Source of the DNA: Actinomadura kijaniata NBRC 14229
GTDB lineage: Bacteria > Actinomycetota > Actinomycetes > Streptosporangiales > Streptosporangiaceae
Length of the DNA: 61,970 nucleotides
Direction: 5' to 3'
Assembly: GCF_001552175.1 (NCBI RefSeq)
Contig: NZ_BCQR01000027.1
Coordinates: 1-61,970, forward strand
Part shown: positions 43,597 through 51,074 of the stretch, piece after piece
How positions within the stretch are numbered: the stretch's first letter is position 1
How the letters are laid out: every line of letters begins with the position of its first letter
The notes under the pieces: generated by a model
The model's input: only the letters and a program-made list of their open reading frames with translations
The model's database searches: none
What the model was told of the DNA's origin: nothing
Made by a program: the position numbers and the translations under genes

Positions 43597-43923
43597 ATGT
43601 ACCGACAGGGAGACATCCTCATCGTGCCGGTCGCCGAAGAGGCGGTGCCGGAGACCGTTCGGAACCTGCCGCCCACGCCGCGCGACGGGCGGGGCCGGAT
43701 CGTGCTGGCACTGGGCGAGGCCACCGGGCACGCGCACGCGCTGACCGCCGAGGGCGTGCTACTGCGCGACCCCGACCCGCTGGTGCCCGACCACCTCCAC
43801 CTCCCCGCCGGCGGCCGGCTGTCGCACGAGGAGCACGCCCCGATCTCGCTGCCGAAGGGCTGGTACCGGGTGATCCGGCAGCGCGAGTACGTGCCCGGCA
43901 GCGTCCGCGTCGTCGCAGATTGA
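43597..43923 (+). CDS. Small protein partnered with DUF6745 gene
   Basis: A 108-residue protein beginning MYRQGDILIVPVAEEA and containing LALGEATGHAHAL, HLHLPAGGRLSHEEHAPI and a closing WYRVIRQREYVPG. The several histidines and the beta-rich pattern suggest a small cupin-like or metal-binding fold, but I cannot name a family with certainty. Similar proteins stand next to DUF6745 genes in other actinobacteria, as here (next ATG 11 nt after the stop). ATG 43597 is the only sensible start; the frame upstream to 43546 looks random. Confidence 0.75.
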   Translation: MYRQGDILIVPVAEEAVPETVRNLPPTPRDGRGRIVLALGEATGHAHALTAEGVLLRDPDPLVPDHLHLPAGGRLSHEEHAPISLPKGWYRVIRQREYVPGSVRVVAD

Positions 43924-43934
43924 GAGCACCGGTC

Positions 43935-45023
43935 ATGAGCACCCTGGACATCGAACCCCTCGACCACGCGGGCCTGATGCTGGCCTGGCAGGCCGCCGCG
44001 TTCGCCACCGGCCCCGGCGACCGGACCCGCGCCGAGGCCGGGATCACCGCCGCCTACACCGCCGCCGGGCTGCCCGCCCCCGAGCGCTTCCTGTGGGTCT
44101 CCTCCCCCGCGCGGGGCGCCCTGGCCGCCGCGGCGATCGCCGGGCACGAGGAGGTGCTGCGCGAGGCCGGGCTGGCGGTGCCGCAGGTGCCCGCCGACGC
44201 GGGCGCGTCGGTCCGCGACGCCGTGCGCACCCGCCCCTGGGAGGCCGCCCGCGCCGCCGCCTGCGAGGCGCTCGGCCCGCAGCGGTGGGCCCGGTCCTGG
44301 TCCCGCACGGGCGCGCCGCTGTGGTCCGGGACGCAGGACCTCGTCGTCCGCGTCCGGCAGGCGATCGGCGCGCTGGCCGAGGAGGGCTCGCGGGCCGAGT
44401 CGCTGCTGCGCGCGGCGACGCTGGACGCGGTGCTGGGCCAGCACGACGCGCCCTGGCTGGCCCAGTTCGACGAGCTGGACCGGCTGCCGCCGGGGCTGGC
44501 CGAGGCCGCGCGGAACGCGGGCTGGTGGTGGCCCTACGAACGCCTGGTGATCGTCTCGGAACGCCCGACGGAGCTGCACCGCGACGAGCCGGGCCGCCTG
44601 CACCGCGGCGACGGCCCCGCCCTGGCCTACGCCGACGGCTTCGCCCTGCACGCCTGGCGCGGCATGCCGGTTCCCGCCGACTTCGTCGGCACCCTCGGCG
44701 GCCTCACCGTGGAGCGGATCGCCGCCGAGGAGAACGCCGAGCTCCGCCGCGTCATGCTGGAGATCTTCGGCTACGACCGGTACCTGGCCGAGACCGGCGC
44801 CCGCCCGCTGCACCGCGACGAGACCGGCGTGCTGTGGCGGATCGACCTGCCGGGCGACGAGCCGGTCGTGATGGTCGAGGTGGTCAACTCCACCCCCGAG
44901 CCGGACGGCTCGTACCGCACCTACCACCTGCGGGTCCCCCCGACGACGCGGACGGCCCGCGAGGGCGTCGCCTGGACGTTCGGGATATCCGAGGCCGACT
45001 ACCGCCCCGAGAAGGAGACCTGA
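43935..45023 (+). CDS. DUF6745 domain protein
   Basis: A 362-residue soluble protein of the DUF6745 family. It has a helical N-terminal region (residues 1-170), then WWWPYERLVIVSERPTELHRDE, the HRGDGPALAYADGFALHAWRG strand block and ETGARPLHRDETGVLWRIDLPGDEP. Two similar ELHRDE/LHRDE turns stand out as an internal duplication. The function is unknown. ATG 43935 is preferred; TTG 43920 would overlap the upstream stop but lacks a ribosome binding site. It probably forms an operon with the small protein upstream and is followed by a strong terminator at 45160. Confidence 0.8.
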   Translation: MSTLDIEPLDHAGLMLAWQAAAFATGPGDRTRAEAGITAAYTAAGLPAPERFLWVSSPARGALAAAAIAGHEEVLREAGLAVPQVPADAGASVRDAVRTRPWEAARAAACEALGPQRWARSWSRTGAPLWSGTQDLVVRVRQAIGALAEEGSRAESLLRAATLDAVLGQHDAPWLAQFDELDRLPPGLAEAARNAGWWWPYERLVIVSERPTELHRDEPGRLHRGDGPALAYADGFALHAWRGMPVPADFVGTLGGLTVERIAAEENAELRRVMLEIFGYDRYLAETGARPLHRDETGVLWRIDLPGDEPVVMVEVVNSTPEPDGSYRTYHLRVPPTTRTAREGVAWTFGISEADYRPEKET

Positions 45024-45159
45024 CGGGGCCGCGCGTCCCGACGGGACCGCGGCGGCCCGAGGAGGGCCGGTCAGCCGGCACCGCGGGGGCCCGGGGGACC
45101 GACTCCCCCGGCAGCGGCGCTGACCGTCCTCCCCAGAGCTGCCCTTCCGGGACCGCGAG

Positions 45160-45204
45160 GGATGTCCCTTGGTGACAACTTCCCCACGTCACCAAGGGAC
45201 ATCC
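45160..45204. terminator. Strong hairpin between convergent genes
   Basis: A perfect 17-bp stem (45160-45176 with 45188-45204) with an 11-nt loop, 137 nt after the DUF6745 stop. It precedes the minisatellite and can serve the plus-strand operon or stop minus-strand transcripts from the LCP gene. Confidence 0.75.
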
Positions 45205-45206
45205 GC

Positions 45207-45500
45207 CCCGGCCCAAGGCCGTGACCGACCGGAACCACGCCCAGCGGGACCCGCGACCAAGCGGGACCGCCGCCAGCCGGAGCCGCCGCCAGCCGAGGCC
45301 CGTGACCAACCAGGGCCGTAACCAGCCGGACCCGTGACCAACCGGACCCGTGACCAGCCAGGGCCATGACGGCCGGGGCCATAGCCAGCCGGGGCCGTGA
45401 CCAACCAGGCCCGTGACCAACCAGGCCCGTGACCAACCAGGCCCGTGACCAACCGAGGCCATGACGGCCGGGGCCATGACGCTCGGGGTTGCGATCGGTC
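45207..45500. repeat. 15-bp minisatellite
   Basis: About twenty degenerate units of consensus CCGTGACCAACCAGG fill this stretch. Three units at 45397-45441 are exact copies. Variants include CCATGACGGCCGGGG and CCGCCGCCAGCCGGA. Because the unit is 15 bp, every frame stays open, and the minus strand encodes an apparent GHGPGWSRAWLVT-type repeat that I do not consider a real protein. The array lies between convergent genes where length changes would be tolerated. No gene was found in 45024-45536. Confidence 0.8.
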
Positions 45501-45536
45501 GGGGCGTGGCCGGGCCGGGAACGGGGAGCGGCGGGG

Positions 45537-46871
45537 TCAGGTCTTGGCGGCGCCGCAGATGTCGTCGGTGGCGCGGTGTTCGCCCTGCTGCCGGGGGATG
45601 CCGCCGCCCTTGACGCGGGTGAAGTTCGCGCCGATGACCAGGTCGAGGACGCCGGGGGCGGACCTGGTGCCGGGTCTGGTCGCGGCTCCGGGGATCAGTC
45701 CGGCCAGGGCCTTGGCGGCGGCCGCGTCGGCGGGGGCGTGGCGGATCACCGTCCTGGCGGTGGGGGCGGCCAGGTTGCCGACCTTGATGACGGTGTACTT
45801 CCGCTCGGCGAGCTGGTCGCCGACCACGCGGGCCCGGCCCTGGACGCCCGAGCCGTTGAGCACCCGGACCCTGGCGGGGATGGCGGCGGCCTTGACCGGC
45901 TCGGGCATGGTCGTGTCGTTGCGCAGCGCGGTGAAGAACGGCTGCGCGCCGTCGCTGAGCACGATCCGGTCCGGATCCCGGGCCCACGGGCCGCTCGGCA
46001 CGGTCATGAACCGGATCCTGCCGGGGTCGATGCCCTGCAGGCTCTGGGCGATCTTCAGCATGTTCGTCAGGCGGAGCCCCCTGTCGGTGGTCAGCGATCT
46101 GGCCACGGAGGTCAGCAGCCCGTTCAGCCGCCCCGGGTCGGCGAGCACGCCGGTGCTGGTCGCCTGCTTGGCCATGGCCCCGAGGAACATCTGCTGGCGC
46201 TTGATCCGCTGGGTGTCGGAGTTGTCGCCGATGTTCTTGCGCAGCCGGAAGTAGGCCAGGGCCTCCTCGCCCTGCACCCGGTGCGTGCCCTTGGGCTTGC
46301 GGAACCCCGAGTCCTTGTCCCTGACGTCCTTCGGCAGGCAGATCGGCACACCGCCGATCGCCGTGGTGATCTCCTTGAAGCCGGTGAAGTCCACCTGCAC
46401 GAAGTGGTCGATGTGGATGCCGGCGAGCTTCTCGATCGTCTTGATCGTGCAGGACGGTCCGGCGCGTCCGATCGCCTCGTTGAGCATGGCCTGGGGCGCG
46501 CCTGGCACGACCGTCCCGTCCGGGCGGGTGCAGGGTGGGATCGGCACCAGCAGGTCGCGCGGGAAGCTGACCCCGAGCACCTGGCCGCCGCCCGGCGACA
46601 GGTGCATGAGGATCATGGTGTCCGACTTGGGCGTCTCGTGCTGGTGCCCGCGGCCGTACCGGGCGTTGGCGCCCTTGCGGGTGTCGGAGCCCAGGACCAG
46701 GACGTTGAGGGCGTCGTTGAGCTTGGGCGGGCGGTTGCCGCCGATCAGCCGGTCGGTGTCCTCCTGCCGGATGCTGCTCTGCAGCCGCCAGTAGTAGCCG
46801 TAGGCGGACAGGCTGCCGGTCACGGTGACGGCCGCCGTCGCGACCGACGCCCAGACGAGGACTCGCTTCAC
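45537..46871 (-). CDS. LytR-CpsA-Psr (LCP) family protein with LytR_C domain
   Basis: A 444-residue envelope protein with one N-terminal transmembrane segment (about 5-28). The LCP catalytic domain follows: LNVLVLGSDTRKG, the arginine motif SFPRDLLVPIP, then LNEAIGRAG and RLRKNIGDNSDTQRIKRQQMFL, which hold the conserved phosphate-binding arginines. A LytR_C domain (RVRVLNGSGVQGRARVVGDQL) occupies residues 335-420. LCP proteins transfer polyprenyl-linked glycopolymers onto peptidoglycan. The GTG start overlaps the stop of a 37-residue ORF (GTGA), implying coupled translation. Confidence 0.93.
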   Translation of the reverse strand: MKRVLVWASVATAAVTVTGSLSAYGYYWRLQSSIRQEDTDRLIGGNRPPKLNDALNVLVLGSDTRKGANARYGRGHQHETPKSDTMILMHLSPGGGQVLGVSFPRDLLVPIPPCTRPDGTVVPGAPQAMLNEAIGRAGPSCTIKTIEKLAGIHIDHFVQVDFTGFKEITTAIGGVPICLPKDVRDKDSGFRKPKGTHRVQGEEALAYFRLRKNIGDNSDTQRIKRQQMFLGAMAKQATSTGVLADPGRLNGLLTSVARSLTTDRGLRLTNMLKIAQSLQGIDPGRIRFMTVPSGPWARDPDRIVLSDGAQPFFTALRNDTTMPEPVKAAAIPARVRVLNGSGVQGRARVVGDQLAERKYTVIKVGNLAAPTARTVIRHAPADAAAAKALAGLIPGAATRPGTRSAPGVLDLVIGANFTRVKGGGIPRQQGEHRATDDICGAAKT

Positions 46872-46981
46872 CGTTGCCCCGCGATCACCCGGAGCAGCCG
46901 GTCCCGCTGGAACTCCATCGTCGGTGGAGTGCGGTGGTCCAACCGGTGGCCCAGGCAGCGGAGCAGACGGAGAACGTCCAT
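46868..46981 (-). CDS. 37-residue ORF coupled to the LCP gene
   Basis: A short ORF starting MDVLRLLRCLGHRLDHRTPP and ending RDRLLRVIAGQR. Its TGA overlaps the GTG of the LCP gene (GTGA), and AGAAGGG precedes its ATG by about 9 nt. It is strongly basic and probably helical, with no membrane segment. It could be a functional small protein or simply serve to deliver ribosomes to the LCP start. No homologue comes to mind. Confidence 0.5.
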   Translation of the reverse strand: MDVLRLLRCLGHRLDHRTPPTMEFQRDRLLRVIAGQR

Positions 46982-47075
46982 GTGGAACGACCCTTCTAGG
47001 GGACTTGTCGGAGATGTATCACCACAAGCGCCCCTTCGGGTTCACACCCGTTCCGCCCGCCTCCTCCGTCGCGGG

Positions 47076-47927
47076 TCAGGCCAGGTGGGGGATGCGTTCG
47101 AGGATCCCTCCGGCGAAGACGTCGTAGAGCCCGAGCGGCTTCAGGTGGACGTAGCCGATGTGGCAGTCGCAGGTGTCCAGGGGGCAGGGGCGGGGCCCCA
47201 GGGCCGCGCGGAACGAACCGTCGTAGAGGTTCCCCAGGACGGTGGGCACGAAGTGGCAGCGGCGGACCGTCCCCTCGCCGTCCACGGAGACCACCGTCTC
47301 GCCCGTGTGGCAGGCGCGGCCGAGGCTCGCGTGCGGGTGGCGGCTGTAGGAGAACAGCGGGTCGATCGCCGTCCACTCGGCGGCCTCGGCGTCGGTGTAG
47401 GCGCGGCCCTCGGCGGCGTTCACCCACAGGTAGACGTGGCCGGGCAGGTCGGCGCGCAGGCGGCGGGCGTCGGCCAGGTGCTCGGGCTGCCCCACGATCC
47501 CGACACTGAACCGGATGCCGCGTTCGGCCAGCTCATGGGTCTTGGTCAGGAACCGCTCGTAGGGCGTCTGGCCGGGGTGGTAGGTCGCCCACAGGGCGAG
47601 GCGCGCGGGGTCGGCGTCGGCGGTCCAGGCGGTGCGGTGGCTCAGGTTGGTCTGGATGGCGACGCGCCGCACGTGCGGGAGGCGGCTCAGTTCGACCAGC
47701 GCCCTGCGGTACCAGGAGCGCACCAGGCCCTCGCCCCACGGCGTGAACAGCACCGAGACCGGATGGTCCCGGTCGGCGACCCAGGCGGTGAAGCGTTCCA
47801 GCGCCGCCCGGTCGGCGCGGAGCTGCTCGGGGGTGTCGCGACGCTTGGCGAACGGGCAGTACGGGCAGTCGTAGTCGCAGCTCGCCAGCGGACCCCGGTA
47901 GAGGATCGTCAGGTGCCCGGCGTCCAT
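47076..47927 (-). CDS. STM4011-family radical SAM protein
   Basis: A 283-residue radical SAM protein. The cluster-binding motif CDYDCPYC gives Cys17, Cys21 and Cys24. The barrel continues with VLFTPWGEGL and VAIQTNLSHRTAW. The C-terminal part has additional cysteines in RACHTGETV, GTVRRCHFV and PCPLDTCDCHIGY, suggesting an auxiliary iron-sulfur cluster as in SPASM/twitch enzymes. It corresponds to STM4011 of the five-gene cassette of unknown function named from Salmonella. ATG 47927 overlaps the STM4012 stop (ATGA), making it the last gene of the operon. The reaction is unknown; peptide or small-molecule modification would be typical. Confidence 0.88.
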   Translation of the reverse strand: MDAGHLTILYRGPLASCDYDCPYCPFAKRRDTPEQLRADRAALERFTAWVADRDHPVSVLFTPWGEGLVRSWYRRALVELSRLPHVRRVAIQTNLSHRTAWTADADPARLALWATYHPGQTPYERFLTKTHELAERGIRFSVGIVGQPEHLADARRLRADLPGHVYLWVNAAEGRAYTDAEAAEWTAIDPLFSYSRHPHASLGRACHTGETVVSVDGEGTVRRCHFVPTVLGNLYDGSFRAALGPRPCPLDTCDCHIGYVHLKPLGLYDVFAGGILERIPHLA

Positions 47928-49210
47928 CAGCGGGCCTCGTAGGCGTCCATCAGGGCGCGGACCTCGGCCGAGAACAGCGCCGGGCCGATCGCGTCCGAGT
48001 GCGCCAGGCCCTCGGGGGTCAGGCGCAGCAGGTCCGGGGTCTCCGCCAGCCAGCCCCGGTCGGCGAACGGCTTGAGGTCCTCGGGGAAGTCGTCCAGCGG
48101 GTCGGTGCCGAACCGGGCGCGGTAGAGCCCCCGGTCCAGGCCGTCCGCCTGGAGCAGCGACTGGAGGAGGTGGCGGCGGCGGCGTTCGGCGGCGTCCAGC
48201 CGGAAGCCCACGCGGGCCGTGGTGAAGTCCTCGGCCCGCACGTAGTCGTCGATGATCGCGCGGACCTGGCCCGCGCCCACCGCGTACTCGAACGAGTAGT
48301 GCAGGTCCGACGTGTACGAGCGCGCCCCGCACCCCAGGCCGACCATCCCGTCGGTCTGGCAGCAGTACTCGGTGCCGCTCTCCGAGCCCGGCAGCCGGAA
48401 CATCCGCATGGACACCTGCTCGTAGCCCGCCTCCAGCAGGTGGTCGCGGCCGGCGCGGTACAGCTCCAGGCGCTGGTCGTCCCACTCGCGGCCGATCTTG
48501 CCGAGGCCGGTCAGCGGGCGCACGTACAGCGGGTACAGGTAGATCTCCTCGGGCCGCCAGGCGAGGGCGGCGTCCAGGGAGTACCGCCAGGACGCGGGGG
48601 TCTGGCCGGCGATGCCGTAGATCAGGTCGATGTTGAGGACGGGGATGGCGGCGGCGCGGATGTTGCCGAGGGCGGTCTCCACCTCGGCGCGTTTCTGCGG
48701 GCGGACGGCGGCGCGCGCCTCGGCGTCGACGAAGCTCTGCACGCCGATGGAGATCCGGGTGGTGCCGCGTTCGGCCAGGACGGCGAGGCGGTCGGGGGTG
48801 GCGGTGGCCGGCGAGGTCTCCACGCCGAGCGGCACCGAACGCAGGTCGGCGAAGCGTTCGGCGATGTCGCAGAGGCGCTCCAGCTCGGCGGCGGTGAAGT
48901 AGGTGGGGGTGCCGCCGCCGAACGCGGCCGTCGCGAACGTCGCGTCCCCGACCGCGTCGCGGACGGCGGCGGCCTGCCGTTCCAGGGCGTCCAGGTAGGC
49001 GCCGGTCAGCTCCTCGGGCGCGCCGGTGCGGGTGAACAGGTTGCAGAAGCCGCAGCGCATCTCGCAGAACGGCACGTGCAGGTACAGGAAGAGCGCGCGG
49101 GTGTCCTCCCCCGCCCACACCTCCCGCAGCGACGGCCGCGGATCGAGCGGCCGGTAGGCGGTCTTGTGGGGGTACGAGTAGACGTACGCCTGGTAGGGGC
49201 CGGTGGTCAT
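47927..49210 (-). CDS. STM4012-family radical SAM protein (HemW-like)
   Basis: A 427-residue protein resembling coproporphyrinogen dehydrogenase/HemW-type radical SAM enzymes. The motif LHVPFCEMRCGFCNLFTR gives Cys49, Cys53 and Cys56. GGGTPTYFTAAELERL and GVETSPATATPDRL mark the SAM-binding barrel, and ISIGVQSF is also typical. The C-terminal domain differs from HemW. It is the STM4012 member of the cassette, coupled by ATGA overlaps on both sides. A role in haem synthesis is unlikely given the context; the partner proteins suggest a dedicated modification pathway. The substrate is unknown. Confidence 0.88.
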   Translation of the reverse strand: MTTGPYQAYVYSYPHKTAYRPLDPRPSLREVWAGEDTRALFLYLHVPFCEMRCGFCNLFTRTGAPEELTGAYLDALERQAAAVRDAVGDATFATAAFGGGTPTYFTAAELERLCDIAERFADLRSVPLGVETSPATATPDRLAVLAERGTTRISIGVQSFVDAEARAAVRPQKRAEVETALGNIRAAAIPVLNIDLIYGIAGQTPASWRYSLDAALAWRPEEIYLYPLYVRPLTGLGKIGREWDDQRLELYRAGRDHLLEAGYEQVSMRMFRLPGSESGTEYCCQTDGMVGLGCGARSYTSDLHYSFEYAVGAGQVRAIIDDYVRAEDFTTARVGFRLDAAERRRRHLLQSLLQADGLDRGLYRARFGTDPLDDFPEDLKPFADRGWLAETPDLLRLTPEGLAHSDAIGPALFSAEVRALMDAYEAR

Positions 49211-49998
49211 GCCAGTACGAACTCTCCGTAGGGAACGGTCCACACGACCTCGTGGCCGATGCGGTGCCCGACGTGGCCGTCCTCGCCGTAGGCGGTGCCG
49301 TGGTCGGAGCAGATGATCACGAAGGTGGGGCGGCGCACCGCGGCGAACAGGCGTTCCAGGTGCCGGTCCACGTACCGCAGGGCGGCGGCGTGGCTGGCGC
49401 GGGAGTCGCCGTGGTCGCGGGTCGCGCCGTCCAGGTGGAACCAGTTGGGCTGGTGCAGCGCCGACACGTTGAGCAGCAGGAACAGCCGCCGGTCGGCGGG
49501 CTGGCGGGCGACGACCTGCTCGATCCGGTCGATCTGGTGCTCCAGGGACCTCGGGTCGGTGACGCCGAACCCCGGCTCCCAGTGGCTCTCGGCGAACAGC
49601 GACGGCAGCGCCGACCCCAGCGGGGTGAGCTTGTTGAAGAAGCCGACGCCGCCGACGCACACCGTGTGGTAGCCCGCGTCCGCGAGACCGGTGGGCAGGT
49701 CGGCGGCGGCGAACCGCCAGGTGCCCTCGGCGGTGGTCTCGCTGCCGGGGAACGCCGCCGCGAACAGCCGGGGGTGCGGGCCCGGTTCGGCGGGCGTCGG
49801 CAGGAAGCCCGCGAGCATCGCGGCGTGCGCGGCGTAGGTGAAGCTGCCGGGGGTGTGGCGCCGCTCCCACCGGCCGCCGGGCAGCAGCCCGGCCAGCACG
49901 GGCGTCCGGCCGGAGGCGGCGAGTTCGGCGGCCACGTCGTACCGCAGGGTGTCGAGCGTCACCAGCAGCAGGTCGTGGCTGCCGACGATCTCGTTCAT
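49207..49998 (-). CDS. STM4013/SEN3800-family hydrolase (sulfatase/alkaline phosphatase fold)
   Basis: A 263-residue hydrolase. The first metal-site Asp lies in LLLVTLDTLRYDVA. The nucleophile region is GSFTYAAHAAMLAGFLP, with Ser or Thr instead of the Cys of sulfatases, so formylglycine chemistry is not indicated. Late metal ligands are in FVIICSDHGTAYGEDGHVGH. It matches the STM4013 family of the cassette. I prefer ATG 49998, which overlaps the STM4014 stop (ATGA); ATG 50007, three codons earlier, has a better-spaced AGGAAA and is also possible. A phosphatase or phosphotransferase activity is likely from the fold. Confidence 0.85.
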   Translation of the reverse strand: MNEIVGSHDLLLVTLDTLRYDVAAELAASGRTPVLAGLLPGGRWERRHTPGSFTYAAHAAMLAGFLPTPAEPGPHPRLFAAAFPGSETTAEGTWRFAAADLPTGLADAGYHTVCVGGVGFFNKLTPLGSALPSLFAESHWEPGFGVTDPRSLEHQIDRIEQVVARQPADRRLFLLLNVSALHQPNWFHLDGATRDHGDSRASHAAALRYVDRHLERLFAAVRRPTFVIICSDHGTAYGEDGHVGHRIGHEVVWTVPYGEFVLA

Positions 49999-51074
49999 GT
50001 CGCGCATGGGGTGGCTTTTCCTGACAGGACGGCTCTGACCTGCGCAGTGTAGGTGTCGGCACCGACAGCCGGGCCCTCGGGCAGGCCGGTCAGGCCGGGC
50101 AGCAGGTCGCCGAACGCGTTGACCTCTCCGACCGCGACCCGCCGCCAGCCGATGCCGACCAGCAGGTCGACGCCGACCATGAGGCTGCCGGGGAAGCAGG
50201 CGGCGGCGCGCGCGCACACGTCCAGGGCGCGCCGCCAGCCGTCCTCGCCGAGGGCGCGGCGGACGGCGTCGAGGTCGCCGCGCCGCCCGCCCAGGTGCAG
50301 GTTCGTCATCGGGGCCCGGCTGGTGCGGACCACCGCGTGGGTGGGCTCGCCGGCCACGACGACCACGCGCAGGTCGAGGACGCGGCCGTCCAGGGACGCC
50401 TTGGGCAGCCAGCGTTCGACGTGCAGGCCGTCGGCGCCGAGCGCGTCGACCAGCGCGGCGACGTCGGCCTCGTCCTCGTAGGTGCGCACGCGCAGCGAGT
50501 TGTGGAAGCCGCCGGGGCCGCGCGCCGCCGAGGTGACGGCCTTCACGCGGGTCCCGTTGGTCTGGAACGCCACCACGCCCGACGCCGACGAGCCGTGCGC
50601 GGGCTTGACGAACACCCGCCGCTCCCCCGCCTCGGCCATCCGCGCCCGCAGCTCCGCGTAGCCGGTGACCTCGGGCAACGCGGGCGGGACGGGCACTCCG
50701 GCGGCCTGGAGGCGGGCGTGGCAGAGCCGCTTGTCGAACATGACGGCGATCTCGTCGGGGTCGCCCAGCAGCCGCGCCCCGGACCGGTGCGCGGCGTCGC
50801 GGACGCGTTCCAGCCCGGCGCGGAACGCCGCGTACCAGGCGGCCCCGCCCCCGACCCGCGTCGGGTCGCCGGGCCCGCGCAGCAGCGCGTCGGCCTCGGG
50901 GTCCTCCCCCGGCGAGTCGATCCGCACCAGCGTTCCCGGCCCGAACGCCGGGTCCGCGCCGCGCAGCACGTCCGGCCATCCGACCACGCGCGGCTCGCCC
51001 GCGCCCTCGGCCCGGCAGGCGTCGGCGAACATCGTCACCCGCCGGTCGCCGGGCGTTCCGACCACGGTGAACAT
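49995..51074 (-). CDS. STM4014-family protein (ATP-grasp-like)
   Basis: A 359-residue protein with ATP-grasp features. The lysine strand is VFVKPAHGSSASGVVAF, the second strand LDLRVVVVAGEPTHAVVR, and the metal site MVGVDLLVG followed by VAVGEVNAFGDLLPG (Asp, Glu, Asn). ATP-grasp enzymes activate carboxylates for ligation to amines or thiols. This is the STM4014 member of the cassette. ATG 51074 overlaps the stop of the nearest LRR gene (ATGA); the longer frame to 51128 is not used. Its likely partner substrate, possibly a peptide or one of the LRR proteins, is unknown. Confidence 0.83.
   Translation of the reverse strand: MFTVVGTPGDRRVTMFADACRAEGAGEPRVVGWPDVLRGADPAFGPGTLVRIDSPGEDPEADALLRGPGDPTRVGGGAAWYAAFRAGLERVRDAAHRSGARLLGDPDEIAVMFDKRLCHARLQAAGVPVPPALPEVTGYAELRARMAEAGERRVFVKPAHGSSASGVVAFQTNGTRVKAVTSAARGPGGFHNSLRVRTYEDEADVAALVDALGADGLHVERWLPKASLDGRVLDLRVVVVAGEPTHAVVRTSRAPMTNLHLGGRRGDLDAVRRALGEDGWRRALDVCARAAACFPGSLMVGVDLLVGIGWRRVAVGEVNAFGDLLPGLTGLPEGPAVGADTYTAQVRAVLSGKATPCAT

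Noticed and set aside
45071..45452. Minus-strand ORFs encoding GHGPGWSR-type repeats
   Set aside because: The 15-bp unit keeps every frame open; composition is non-protein-like and no start site stands out.
45207..45500. CRISPR array
   Set aside because: Units are contiguous without unique spacers, the repeat is only 15 bp and no cas genes are present.
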